Below, in pieces: positions 53,640-63,755 of a stretch of DNA of 64,000 nucleotides. The notes under the pieces are model-generated. The model was given only the letters and a program-made list of their open reading frames with translations. It did no database searches and was not told the origin of the DNA. The translations under genes and the position numbers were made by a program. How positions within the stretch are numbered: the first letter of the stretch is position 1; every line of letters starts with the position of its first letter. This DNA is from Planctomycetes bacterium MalM25 (GTDB lineage Bacteria > Planctomycetota > Planctomycetia > Pirellulales > Lacipirellulaceae): positions 2,653,968 through 2,717,967 of the forward strand of contig CP036424.1 in the NCBI GenBank assembly GCA_007745835.1, written 5' to 3'.

Positions 53640-56600
53640 ATGGATCGGGCATGGGCGGGCATGGCTCTCGCGGTCTGCTTGATGCTGCCCGGGTGCCAGC
53701 GTTCCACCAACGCCGCGCCCGACGCCAAACCCGCTACGACGAAAGCAACCGAGCCGTCCGGCCCGGCCGTCTCAGAAGGCTCCTCGACCAAGCCCCCCGC
53801 CCCCCAGGTGGAGACGCAGGTCGAGACGGCCCGTGTCCCCACCTCCGGCCAGACGCGTGAGACCGTCGAGAAGCTCGCCGAGTTGCTCGACCCCAACAGC
53901 ACCGGCTGGCAAACCGAGGCCTTCAACGAAGCCGCCGGCAAGCGGCTCAAGAAGCTCGCCGCCTCCATGCTGAAACCGGATGGGGCGGCGCGGTCCGATT
54001 TGAAGAAGCTCATCGCCGAGGGCTTCGTTTGCGGCGCGTTCAATCCCCAAGAGGACGCCGAGTCCGTCAAGCTCGCGGGCATCGGTGTCAGGCGAACGGG
54101 CGCCGCTATCGGGACGCCGCTCGAAGGGCTCGACGGCTTGCTCAAAGCGATCCAAACGCTGCCCACCCCCACGGCGGACTTCCACGTGAAGTTCAAGATC
54201 GTCGGCGTTCAGCCGGGCGACGGAATCGTGGTCACCCCCGCGTACGTCGAGGGGGGCGGCGTCTCCCGCCAGGGGCGCGTTCAGTGGAAGGCCGATTGGA
54301 GATGCACCTGGACCACCGGCAAGGACGCCACCCCGTTGCTGTCTTCCATCGAGGTGAAAAACTACGAGCAGGTCATCACCCCCGAGCGCTCGGCGCCCTG
54401 GTTCGTCGATGAGACGGCAGCCGTCCTCGGCGACGAGCCCAGTTACCGCGAGCAGATGCTCCAGAGCATGGACTACTGGGCGGGGCGTATCGAAGGCCGC
54501 CTCGGCATCAACCGCCTCGGGCATCACGGGCTCGCGGTGGGCGACGTCAACAACGACGGCCGCGAAGACCTGTACGTCTGCCAGGCCGGCGGCCTCCCCA
54601 ATCGCCTCTACGTGACCCAGCCCGACGGAACCGCCCGCGACATCGCCGCCTCCGCGGGCGTCGATTATCTGGACGACTCGACGTGCGCCCTGCTGGTCGA
54701 TCTGGACAACGACGGCGATCAGGACCTGGTGGTCGTATCGGTCTCCGCGGCGGTGGTGCTGTCGAATGATGGACGGGCCAAGTTCACCGCCCAGGCCATT
54801 ATCCCCGAGTGCCGCAACGCCTTCTCCCTGACCTCGGCGGACTACGACGGGGACCGCCTGCCCGACCTCTATGTCGGCAGGTACTGGCCGAGCGACAAGA
54901 CCCGCGGCGAGATCGCGATCCCGGTCCCCTACTACGACGCCGAGAACGGTGGTCGCAACATGCTGCTCCGCAACACGGGGGAGTGGCGGTTCGAGGACAC
55001 GACCGACGCGGCGGGTCTCGACGAGAGCAACACCCGCTTCACCATGGCGGCGGCCTGGGACGACATCGACCAGGACGGCGATTCCGACCTGTACGTCGCG
55101 AACGACTTCGGCCGCAACTGCCTCTACCGCAACGACGGGGGGCGGTTCGTCAACACGGCCGTCGAAGCGGGTGTCGAGGACATCGCCTCGGGGATGTCGG
55201 TGTCGTTCTCCGACTTCGACCACAACGGGCACGATGACATCTACATCAGCAACATGTTTTCGTCGGCCGGCAACCGGATCACCTACCAAGGCCGGTACAG
55301 CGAGCGTTTCGGAGCGAACTCCCTCGCCAAAATCCAGCGGATGGCCCGCGGCAACACGCTGTTCAAGAACCGTGGCGACGGCGCCTTTGAGGACGTGAGC
55401 GTCTCCGCGGACGTGACCATGGGCCGCTGGGCCTGGGGCTCGCTCTTCGCCGACTTCAACAACGACAGTTGGGACGATCTGGTGGTGATGAACGGCTTCA
55501 TCACCACCGAAGACTCCGGCGATTTGTGAAGTTTCTATTGGCGGCAGGTCGTGTCGCAATCACCTCAAGAGGCGTCGCAGGTTGATGCCCAGCATCCCTA
55601 CGCCGAGGCGACCAACCAGCTGAACCAGCTGGTCCGCCAGGGCCGCGCCTTCAGCGGCCACGAGCGCAACTGTTGCTACCTCAACACGGGCGACGGCCGC
55701 TTCGCCAACGCGTCCGCCGTCAGCGGGTTCGACTTCCCGGAGGACGGCCGCTGCGTCGTGCGGACCGACTGGGACTTCGACGGCGACCTCGACTTCTGGG
55801 TCTCGAACCGGACGGGTCCGAGGCTCCGGTTCCTACGCAACAAGAACCCCCCTGGGAAGAGCTTCGTCGCCTTCCGGTTGGTCGGCACGGATTCGAACCG
55901 CGACGCCATCGGCGCCACGGTCACGCTTCAGCTGGGCTCCGGGGCGGAGAGCCCCCCCCTGACCAAGTCGGTTCGGCGTGGGGAGGGCTTCCTCGGACAG
56001 AGCAGCAGCTGGATCCACTTCGGTCTCGGCGAACAACCAGCGATTGGCAAGCTGCGGGTGCTCTGGCCGACCGGCGAGGTGGAAACGTTCGAGCCGCCAC
56101 AGCCAGGCGGCTACTACCAGCTGGTGGAAGGGAGCGGCGAAGCAACCCCCTGGTCGCCACCTCACACCGAAGCCATAACGATCGCCGAAGCCCCCTCTCG
56201 GCCGAAGGAGGTCGGGTTGACTCAACACCTTCTGAGTCAGTCGATGCCGCTGCCACCGCTGCGGTACGAGACCTTTACGGGCGAGAGCGGCGACGCCACG
56301 CAAGCGGCCGGCGGGCCGGTCTTGCTGAACCTTTGGGCGAGCTGGTGCCGGCCCTGCCTCGTCGAGATGAAGGAGTGGTCGAAGCAGGCCGACGAGTTCG
56401 ACTCTTTGGGCTTGCGCGTGATCGCTCTCTCGGTGAACGGCCTTGGGGACCCCAAGCAGCGTGACGAGGCCGCGCCGCGCGAGCTCCTGGAGCGTCTCGG
56501 CTTCAAGCACCCCGCCGGGATGGCCTCACCACAGACGGTCGAGCTGCTACAGCTTGTCAACAACCTCATCTACCTGCACGACCACCGACCGCTGCCCGTG

Positions 56601-57899
56601 CCAACCAGCTTCCTCCTCGACGGAGAGGGAAGGCTCGCCGCCGTGTACAAGGGCCCGGTCTCACTCGAACGCCTGTCGCGTGATGTCGAGGCGATCGGCC
56701 TCGGCAGCGAACAACGGATGGGACGCTCGCTTCCGTTTGCCGGCAGGTGGATCGGCGGGCAAGGCCCGCATCGCCTCAGGAAACTGGCGGCCACGATGTG
56801 GGACGCCGGATACGGCGCCGAGGCGGTTGCGTTGGCGGACCGCCTCGAGGACCCGGGCTACCAAAAACTCCGAGGCCAACTGCACCTGGACAACGCGTCG
56901 CACCTGAAGGAAGACGAGCAACGCCTGCCGGAGGCGCTCGCCCAGCTCCGGGCGGCCATCCGCCTGGACCCTCAGAACGCCGACGCCCTCATGGAGCTGG
57001 GGGTAGCGGCCGCTCAGCAGGGAGACGTGCCCCAAGCGATCGAGTTACTCGAAAGATCGGTTCGGCACGCCGACCCGCCCAGCGCGGCGGCCCACTTCAA
57101 TCTCGGCAAAGCGCTCCGCCTGGCGGGCCGCCCCGCCGAGGCGAAGCGTCAGCTAGAACTCTCCCTCGAAGCCGATCCGAAGCAGTCGCCGGCTCACGAG
57201 ACACTCGGGCACCTGGCCGTCGGCGAGCGAGACTTCAAGTCGGCCGCCACGTCTTTCGCCGCCGCGTGGAAGCTGGACTCGACAAACAAGAACCACCTGA
57301 CCAACCTCGTCGCCGCGTTGATGCAGACGGGAGAGGCAACCAAGGCAACAGAGGCCTTAGAAGCGGCCCTCCGACGCGAACCGCGCGACGCCGCCCTGAG
57401 AGCGTTTCTGGCCCAGGTGCTGTTGCAACAAGGCCGGATCGATGACGCGGTCGACCAACTGGAGCAAGTCGCCGAGCAGCAACCCCAAGCGCCCAAGGTC
57501 TGGTACCAACTCGGCCAGCTGGCCCAGCAACGCGGGGAGTGGGGGCAAGCGATCCAGCACCTCGGGCAAGTCGCCAAGCTCGTCCCCGATGACCCGGCAA
57601 TCGCTACCGACTTGGCGTGGGTGCTGGCGACGGCCCCCGATGAGTCGCTGCGCGACGGCGCGCGAGCGGTGAGGCTCGCCGAGAAGGCCGCCACCGCCAC
57701 CAAGGGGCGCGACTGGCGTGTGCTCGATGTCCTGGCGGCAGCCTACGCCGAGCGAGGCGACTTCGAGCGGGCCGTCCAAGCCGAGTCCAAAGCAATCGAT
57801 CGGCTCCCACCCGGCGACACGCAGCGGCGTGGCCTCCTCAGGGCGAGGCAGGAACGGTACCGCCAGGGCCAGCCCTTCCACCAAACCGCGGTGCGATGA
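53640..57899 (+). CDS. predicted selenoprotein: FG-GAP/VCBS, ASPIC/UnbV, thioredoxin-like and TPR lipoprotein (Sec at residue 630)
   Basis: I read this as one gene of 1,420 codons with TGA at 55527-55529 decoded as selenocysteine. The start ATG 53640 gives a lipoprotein signal (MDRAWAGMALAVCLMLPGC, lipobox LPGC). After a low-complexity linker and an unknown domain (to about 290), VCBS/FG-GAP repeats run from about 296 to 720, e.g. VGDVNNDGREDLYV and ANDFGRNCLYRNDGG. The TGA falls inside the propeller: ...FITTEDSGDL, Sec, SFYWRQVVSQSP..., and the next blade (RTDWDFDGDLDFWV) lies beyond it. ASPIC/UnbV follows at about 740-830, then a TlpA-like redoxin with CRPC (Cys 903/906), then about nine TPR repeats to the C terminus. 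Without readthrough the first product ends mid-domain and the second would start mid-domain with no signal peptide. A SECIS-like hairpin follows the TGA directly. selB, selA, selD and selC lie 2-8 kb upstream. Confidence 0.88.
55527..55560 (+). promoter_or_regulatory. bacterial SECIS element
   Basis: UGA at 55527-55529 is followed by a stem-loop. GCGGCA (55541-55546) pairs with UGUCGC (55552-55557) around the loop GGUCG (55547-55551), extended by AUU/AAU (55537-55539 with 55558-55560) past one bulged G. The UGA-to-loop distance is 17 nt, against 18 in E. coli fdhF, whose apical part is also GCA-GGUC-UGC. Loop GGU is what SelB recognises in fdhF. This supports UGA decoding as Sec. Confidence 0.85.
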
Positions 57900-57909
57900 G
57901 CCCGAAGGC

Positions 57910-59541
57910 CTAGCCCGCGTCGTCGCCGGCCTCACCGGGCAGCGAGTTGGTCTCGAACCCCAGAGCGGCGGCGTAATCCGCCAAGGCGACGTGGTAGTCA
58001 CGCAGCGCGTCGACCCGTTCGGCGGCGGCTTCGGCGGCCTGTTTCTCGCGGATGTTGAGGTTGAACAGCTCGCTCTGCCCCGCCTCGAAAAGCCGCCGCT
58101 CGGCGGTCTTCATCTGCTCAGCGAGCTCGACCGCTTCAGTCGTCTGCTCGACGCGGCGGGCGGCCGCCTCGAGGGCCGCCTTGGCGACCCGGACGTCGAT
58201 GGCGATCTTGTCGAGCGTCAACCGTTGCTTGGCCCGCACCTGGGCGATCTTGCCACGGATCTGACGCACCTTGCCGAACGCCTTACGCCGTTCGAGCGGC
58301 ACACTGAGGGTGAGCCTCGCCTCGAGTTCGAACTCCGACTTGTCCCGTTTGGAACTCGTCGGCTCGCCGACGTCTTGGCCGACGAGCAGGCCCGCGTCGA
58401 CATCGGGCCAGGTCTCGTTGCACGCTTGCCGCAACGCGATGCGGAGCTGTTGGTTGACCAGGTCGAGCTCGCGCGGCTCGGGGCGGTTCGTCTGCGCCAA
58501 CGCGATGTCGCTCTCGTCGAGCCCGAAGGTGGCGGCCCCGATCGTGTTGAACGGATCGGGAGAGGGGAGTCCCGTTATCAGCAGGGGACGGCCGTCGGTC
58601 CCGCGGAGGTAGAGGGAGAGCTTCGCCGCCGCCTGCCGGAGCTTCCGCTCGGCGTCGACGACCTTCGCCTCACGCGAGACGATGATCCTCCGGTTGTCGA
58701 CACGGTCGATCTTCTTCTTCTCGCCGGCGGTGATCTGCTTCTCGAGGAAGTCTCGTCGTTCGATGCCCAGATCAAGAACGTCCTGAGCGATGCGGAGTTT
58801 CTCTCCGGCGGCAACCCACTCCCAGTAGGCGACCGAGCCGTCGCGGGTCGCGCCGATGACGGCCATCTGGATGAGCGCCTCGATCCGGGTCCGCTCCACC
58901 TGGGCCTGCCACAGCTCGGCGCGGTTGGCGTCGATAACGCGGTCGCGAACCAGCGGCGCCATGAAGCCCGCTTTGAACTCGCCCCCCTTGTTGGTCTCGC
59001 GTTCTAAGTACCAAGGTTCGTAGACGCCACGGCCGATCCGGTAGCCGGCGAACGTCTGGCCACCCCAAGTCGTGTCCCGCTTGATTCCGAGGCTGCCGCG
59101 GTGGTTCTCGTAGAAATCGAGCGGCTGCGATTCATAAAACCCTTCGAGCTTGTGATCGAACGCTCCGGAGGCCTCCAACACCTGGCCACTGGCGATGCCC
59201 CGCCCGGCGGCCGCTTGCTGGATCACCGGGAAGTACTCGATCACCGAGCGAACCACCTCCTCGAGTGTCGTCGTGTCGAACGAGACCAACTCCTCAGGCG
59301 GGGGGACGACTTCAACGGGCTGCAGCAACCCATCGGCAACCGCCATCTCAGCGTCCGTTGCGGGCAGCGGCTTCGGCTGTGTCGCCTCCGCTTCGTAGGC
59401 CGCCGGCTCAACCGCTGGCGCCGGCGTCGGCTTATCAACCCGCGGGGACTTGCTAGCAAGCCGTGAGCCTGACGACTGGCACCCTGGTAAACCCAAGAGG
59501 ATCGCCAGCAGTAGGGCGGCGGCGGGCTTGGTTTGATACAC
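57910..59541 (-). CDS. TolC-family outer membrane lipoprotein
   Basis: The 543-residue protein has a lipoprotein signal (LLLAILLGLPGC, Cys 21), a Pro/Ala/Glu-rich linker and two outer-membrane-efflux-protein repeats with long helices, e.g. AELWQAQVERTRIEALIQMAVIGATRDGSVAYWEWVAAGEKLRIAQDVLDLG and TLDKIAIDVRVAKAALEAAARRVEQTTEAVELAEQMKTAERRLFEAGQSELFNLNIREKQ; the latter is the conserved C-terminal helix with GxS. TolC proteins form the outer-membrane channel of tripartite exporters. It is encoded after the HlyD- and ABC-like genes on the same strand (gap 146 bp), completing a type I secretion-like set. Convergent with the selenoprotein gene. Confidence 0.9.
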   Translation of the reverse strand: MYQTKPAAALLLAILLGLPGCQSSGSRLASKSPRVDKPTPAPAVEPAAYEAEATQPKPLPATDAEMAVADGLLQPVEVVPPPEELVSFDTTTLEEVVRSVIEYFPVIQQAAAGRGIASGQVLEASGAFDHKLEGFYESQPLDFYENHRGSLGIKRDTTWGGQTFAGYRIGRGVYEPWYLERETNKGGEFKAGFMAPLVRDRVIDANRAELWQAQVERTRIEALIQMAVIGATRDGSVAYWEWVAAGEKLRIAQDVLDLGIERRDFLEKQITAGEKKKIDRVDNRRIIVSREAKVVDAERKLRQAAAKLSLYLRGTDGRPLLITGLPSPDPFNTIGAATFGLDESDIALAQTNRPEPRELDLVNQQLRIALRQACNETWPDVDAGLLVGQDVGEPTSSKRDKSEFELEARLTLSVPLERRKAFGKVRQIRGKIAQVRAKQRLTLDKIAIDVRVAKAALEAAARRVEQTTEAVELAEQMKTAERRLFEAGQSELFNLNIREKQAAEAAAERVDALRDYHVALADYAAALGFETNSLPGEAGDDAG

Positions 59542-59687
59542 GGCGTGCTAGCGTCGAGATGGCGAGGGAACCGAGCGCAGGATTCTCTGGTTCAATCGTC
59601 ACCTCCGCGCCAAGCCGTCGAACCGGATCGACCGGACGGCGGCAAACGTCCTTATCGGGCGCCGGTCGTGCGGGTCAGGCAAGATGG

Positions 59688-61136
59688 CTAGATCTTGATC
59701 TTGGGCGGCTTGGCCGCTTTGGTCTCCGCTTCGATGTCTTGCAACGAGGGGGGGAAGCCGTTCATCCGGCGCCAGACCTCGTAGCCGAGGGGGACCTGGT
59801 CGAGCAGGACCCAGCCGTTGGCCCGTCCCCCCTGGCGCAGGTAGCCGCCCTCGGGCCAAGGGTCGCTCTCGGGGTCGGGCGTGACGAGGACGCGGAACTT
59901 CCCCTTGCCGTTGTCGGTCGGGTCGACGAGCGCCACCGAGCCGCCGAAGGTGCCGACCGCGACCGAGGGCCACCCGCTGAACTGGACGGCGGGCCAGCCC
60001 TCAAACTGCAGGCGGACGTGGTCCCCCTTGTGAATGAGCGGGGCGTCGTTGCCGGCGACCCACACCTGCACGGCGGGGGTCTCGGTCTTCGGCACAATGC
60101 GACAGAGCGTGTCCATCGGCTTGACCGGCATGCCGTCGAAGACCGCGAGGTTCATGATGTAGCCGCTGCGTGGCGCGGTCACTTCCTGTGTCTTCTGCGC
60201 CTCGAAGGCGCGCTCGGCCTTCTGGAGCTTGGTCTGCTTCTCCGCCACCTCGCCGGCGACCTTGTCGATGTCGATCCGCGACTTGCCGACGTCGGCATCG
60301 GCCTTCTGCACCGCGGCATCGACCTTGTTGATCTTGGCCTGCCACTCTTGCCACTTGCTCTTCCGCTCGCGCTGCTTACCCGTGATGGCGTTCTCGGCCT
60401 CGGAGACCAACTCGGTCGCCTCGCCGACCTTCGCCCTCGCGTCGCGGAATCCCTGTTCCGCCTTCTGGAAGGTGAGTTCCGAGACCAGCCCGTCGTCGAA
60501 GAGCTGCTTCTTGCGGAGGTAGTCGGCGTCGGCCTGCTCGAGTTTGGCTTCGGCGGCGGTGAGCTTGTTCTTCTGCGCCGCCAGCTTGTTCTCCGCCTGA
60601 CGCACGAACTGTTCGTACGCCGAATCGAGTTCGCTCTGCGCCGCCTGAAACGCGGACAGCTCCTCTTTCGTGACATCGACCACCCTCTGATTGATCTCCG
60701 GCAGCAACTTCGCTTGCTCGAAGCGGCTTTCCGAGGCCATCAAGTCGTTACGGGCGTTGCTGACCAGCTGCTCGAGTCGGTTGAGGTACAGGGGGTCTTG
60801 GTCTCGGATGATAAAGAGGGTCTGCCCCTTCTCAACGTAAGCGTTCTCGAAGATCCCCTCGCCCCGCATCGAGACCAGCCCTTTGACCTGCGCCTGCACC
60901 GGCTGCGGGCGCTCGAACGGATCGAACGCTACAACGGTCCCCTCGCCACGTATCGATTGCTGCCACGGGACGAAAAATGCGGCCAAGACGCACAGCCCCA
61001 ACAGCACCAGCAGCTGCTTGCCCAAACGCTTTGCGAAGCGGGACGAGCGCGTGAGGTGCAGCGCCGGGAACTGCTCTTCGAGGTCCGCCAAGCGGCCCGT
61101 GAGGCGGTTCTTGGTCTCAAGCACTTGGGGCTTCAT
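59688..61136 (-). CDS. HlyD-type membrane fusion (periplasmic adaptor) protein
   Basis: The 482-residue protein has one N-terminal membrane helix (LLVLLGLCVLAAFFVPW), a biotinyl-lipoyl-like segment (VVAFDPFERPQPVQAQVKGLVSMRGEGIFENAYVEKGQTLFII), a very long alpha-hairpin coiled coil (about 110-330; ANDLMASESRFEQAKL ... KADADVGKSRIDIDKVAGEVAEKQTKLQKAERAF) and beta-barrel strands at the end (TPAVQVWVAGNDAPLIHKGDHVRLQFEG). It should bridge the ABC component and TolC. The start overlaps the ABC gene stop by 4 nt. It is longer than typical HlyD hairpins, which fits a wide planctomycete periplasm; that last point is speculation. Confidence 0.93.
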   Translation of the reverse strand: MKPQVLETKNRLTGRLADLEEQFPALHLTRSSRFAKRLGKQLLVLLGLCVLAAFFVPWQQSIRGEGTVVAFDPFERPQPVQAQVKGLVSMRGEGIFENAYVEKGQTLFIIRDQDPLYLNRLEQLVSNARNDLMASESRFEQAKLLPEINQRVVDVTKEELSAFQAAQSELDSAYEQFVRQAENKLAAQKNKLTAAEAKLEQADADYLRKKQLFDDGLVSELTFQKAEQGFRDARAKVGEATELVSEAENAITGKQRERKSKWQEWQAKINKVDAAVQKADADVGKSRIDIDKVAGEVAEKQTKLQKAERAFEAQKTQEVTAPRSGYIMNLAVFDGMPVKPMDTLCRIVPKTETPAVQVWVAGNDAPLIHKGDHVRLQFEGWPAVQFSGWPSVAVGTFGGSVALVDPTDNGKGKFRVLVTPDPESDPWPEGGYLRQGGRANGWVLLDQVPLGYEVWRRMNGFPPSLQDIEAETKAAKPPKIKI

Positions 61137-63283
61137 GGCGAGTCCTCCGCGCCGAGCGGGGCGGGCGCCTTGCTCTCTTGCGGGTCGAGCGTGACAAACC
61201 GGCCAACCGACTCGGCGATCGAAGCCCGGCCGGTCGTTACGACCAGCGTCCAGGGCTGCTTCGGATCGGTAAGAGAATCGAGGACCCGCCGCAAACCGTC
61301 ATCGGGCAGCCCGTCCAGCACGCCATCAACCAGCAACAGGCGGGGGGCGCCCGCCATCGCCCGCGCGATCATGAGCAGCCGCTGCTGGGTTAATGACAAG
61401 GGGTTTCCCGAGGCGTTGAGGCCGGTCTCCAGACCGTCTGGGAAACGGAGCGCCGCGTCGAGCAAGCCGACGGAGAACAGAGCCCCCCGCACATCGTTCG
61501 AGGTCACTCCGGGGCGGTGCAAGTGAACGTTCTCGGCGAGCGTCCCCTCGAACAACTCCGGCTCCGCCGCGAGCGCGACGTGCTCGCGGAGCACCTCGGG
61601 CCTGAGGTCGCGTGGATCGGCGTGCTCGATCTCGACGTGTCCGCTCGTGGGGCGTTCGAGGCCGTAGAGGATCCGCATGATCGTGGTCTTACCGCTGCCC
61701 GAGGGGCCCAAGACAGCAAGCCGGTCGCAAGGTTCGGCCGCGTGCGTGACGCCACTCTGCAGGCTCTTGCCGCCGTGCGGATGGGTGACGCCGGCGAACC
61801 GGACGCGGGCGCCGCGGCCCTCTGGCAAGGTGAGGAGACCGTCGGCGCGTTCGGTCGGCAGATCGAACAGGGCGCCGAGCTTATCGACCGCGGCGACGAC
61901 ATCGTAGAAGCCGTCCAGGTGCTTTCCGAGCTTCGCCAGCGAGCTGAGGATTGTCGCCACGATCAGCTCGGCGGCGACGAGTTGGCCAAGGGTGAGCTGC
62001 CCCTGAATCACCAGCCAGCCGCCGCCGCCGAGCAGGACCGTGCCGGCGATCGCTTGCAGAGTCAGCACGAACACCAGCTGACGGAAGAAGACGTCGAAGT
62101 GGTCCTGGCGGTGCGCGAGGTAACGCGAGGTGAGTTGGCTCGCCCGGTCGTTTGCGAACGCCGCCCCGCCCGAAGACTTGAAGCCGTTCTGACAGCGCGC
62201 GATGTCCTCGAACCAGGCCACGAGTCCATACTTCAGCTTCGACTCCTTGATCGCCGCCGGGATGGCGCCGCGGCCCAGCACGATCAGACCGCTGACCACC
62301 AGCAGCAAGAGCAGCACATCGAAACCGAGCAGCCACGGGTGGTAGAAGGCGAGCACCGTCATGCCGACGATCGTCGCCAGCACGATGCCGATGCCGTCGG
62401 TCAGCAGCTGAGCCGTGACTTTCTGAAGGGTAACAACGTCGAGGAAGCGGTTCACGAGCTCGGGGCCGTACGCCCCGGACCACCCGGACGCTTCGACACG
62501 CGGCAAGCGATATGCCAAGTCGCCGGCGACCCGTGCAAACAGCCTCCGTTGGATGATTTCCACGACGAACGTTTGCACGCCCTGCATGACGCCCGCGAAC
62601 GCCAAGAAGCCAAAGAGCAAGGCCGCCAGCACCACCACCGGCTGGAGCATCCGCCCAAAGGCGACCGTGTTGACGAGCGCCTCGACCGCGATTGGCGTGG
62701 CGAGGCTCAGCAGACCGGCGAAGAAGGCGAAGGTCAGGATGATCCCGATGTCGCTCCACTCGGGGCGCAACAGTCGCAAGAACCGGCGGACCGGCTTGCG
62801 CGCAAGCCCCTCTCCCAAAACCGACCCACTCATCTGCGGCCGATCGAGCATGATCCAGGTGCGAGACTCTCCGGCATCGATCCCATCGCTTGCGAGCGAA
62901 CGCAGGGTGACTTTCTGGACCCCATCGATCTCGTTGGTCGCGAAGGCGGCCACGCCCCGCTCAGCGCCCACCAGCACCGCGACCCGCTCGCCCGATTGGT
63001 CACAGCCGACCAGTTTCGCCCCGTCCGCGGCGAGCTGGGTCGCCTCGTCGAGCGAGAGTTCGAACAGGCGGCAACGCAGCGAGACACTCTCCAGGGCGCG
63101 ACTCATCCAGTCGGACCAGCGATCCGCGACCTGGCCGGGCCAGGTCGACTCGGCGTCGCGCAACGACTGCTCCGCACGGAGGCGCTCCACCGCGACCCCG
63201 CTCTCATGCCCGAGCCGCACCACCGCCGCCGGCAGGGGCAACGTGGCGATCGAGGAATCGAGATCGGCAGTCGAAGACGACAT
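61133..63283 (-). CDS. type I secretion-like ABC transporter with degenerate ATPase site
   Basis: The 716-residue protein has an unrecognised N-terminal domain (1-150, not a C39 peptidase), a six-helix exporter-type membrane domain (about 180-450; IGIILTFAFFAGLLSLATPIAVEALVNTV ...) and an ATP-binding domain (about 490-700). Walker A GPSGSGKTT (near 526) is intact. However, the signature reads LSLTQQ instead of LSGGQ, Walker B reads LLLVDGV, with Gly at the catalytic Glu position, and the H-loop region reads VVTTGRAS, without His. ATP binding with little hydrolysis is expected unless another subunit helps. It is first in the ABC-HlyD-TolC operon. Cargo unknown. Confidence 0.9.
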   Translation of the reverse strand: MSSSTADLDSSIATLPLPAAVVRLGHESGVAVERLRAEQSLRDAESTWPGQVADRWSDWMSRALESVSLRCRLFELSLDEATQLAADGAKLVGCDQSGERVAVLVGAERGVAAFATNEIDGVQKVTLRSLASDGIDAGESRTWIMLDRPQMSGSVLGEGLARKPVRRFLRLLRPEWSDIGIILTFAFFAGLLSLATPIAVEALVNTVAFGRMLQPVVVLAALLFGFLAFAGVMQGVQTFVVEIIQRRLFARVAGDLAYRLPRVEASGWSGAYGPELVNRFLDVVTLQKVTAQLLTDGIGIVLATIVGMTVLAFYHPWLLGFDVLLLLLVVSGLIVLGRGAIPAAIKESKLKYGLVAWFEDIARCQNGFKSSGGAAFANDRASQLTSRYLAHRQDHFDVFFRQLVFVLTLQAIAGTVLLGGGGWLVIQGQLTLGQLVAAELIVATILSSLAKLGKHLDGFYDVVAAVDKLGALFDLPTERADGLLTLPEGRGARVRFAGVTHPHGGKSLQSGVTHAAEPCDRLAVLGPSGSGKTTIMRILYGLERPTSGHVEIEHADPRDLRPEVLREHVALAAEPELFEGTLAENVHLHRPGVTSNDVRGALFSVGLLDAALRFPDGLETGLNASGNPLSLTQQRLLMIARAMAGAPRLLLVDGVLDGLPDDGLRRVLDSLTDPKQPWTLVVTTGRASIAESVGRFVTLDPQESKAPAPLGAEDSP

Positions 63284-63328
63284 GCTCGCACGAGCCTAAA
63301 TGAGAGGGGAACGGGGGGGGGGGCGGAG

Positions 63329-63715
63329 TCAATTCGCAGGGGCTTCTTTGCAGATCAGTTCCAACAAGGCCTCGATGCTGCAATGCGACTCGACCGGATG
63401 ACGCAGGCGCCGCTGGAGTGTGATCGTGTAGTTGTTTCGCCTGCCAACCCGTTGCTTCTTAAGGTAGCCCGCCCCCTCGAGCTCTTGGACGATCCGCTGG
63501 ACCGCTCTCTCGGTGATGCCGACCCGAGTGGCCACCTCTCGCAGCACCAGCGTTGGTTCTTGGTGCAGAAGCACAAGCACGTGCGTGTGGTTGGTGAAGA
63601 ACGTCCACCGCGACTCGATAGGCGGGCTGATCGGACGCGACAACGCCTCGCCCGATGCCAAATTGGCATCGGGCTTCGCTTCGTCAGTTCCGTCAGTGGC
63701 TTGCGAGCGGGGCAT
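63329..63715 (-). CDS. winged-helix (MarR/ArsR-like) transcriptional regulator
   Basis: The 128-residue protein has a wHTH core: [64 protein letters not shown], where [19 protein letters not shown] is the recognition helix region and [10 protein letters not shown] the wing. The N-terminal 30 residues are polar and look disordered. No ligand-binding domain is seen. It precedes the exporter operon on the same strand (45 bp), so it may control it or be controlled with it. A dyad (63766-63795) in its upstream AT-rich region is a candidate operator. ATG 63715 is the start. Confidence 0.85.
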   Translation of the reverse strand: MPRSQATDGTDEAKPDANLASGEALSRPISPPIESRWTFFTNHTHVLVLLHQEPTLVLREVATRVGITERAVQRIVQELEGAGYLKKQRVGRRNNYTITLQRRLRHPVESHCSIEALLELICKEAPAN

Positions 63716-63755
63716 ATCAGCTTGTTTCGGCGGTATGGCGTCTTACTATTGGCAA

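Noticed and set aside
53772-55559. 595-codon minus-strand open frame opposite the selenoprotein gene
   Set aside because: Shadow frame with repeated Val/Glu/Gly/Arg composition; it crosses the TGA region without any recognisable motif.
53640-57899. Pseudogene or two separate genes split by the TGA at 55527
   Set aside because: Both halves are intact, in the same phase and with normal base composition. The domain boundary does not coincide with the TGA, and a SECIS-like hairpin and a full sel locus are present. One stop in a 1,420-codon frame is better explained by Sec.
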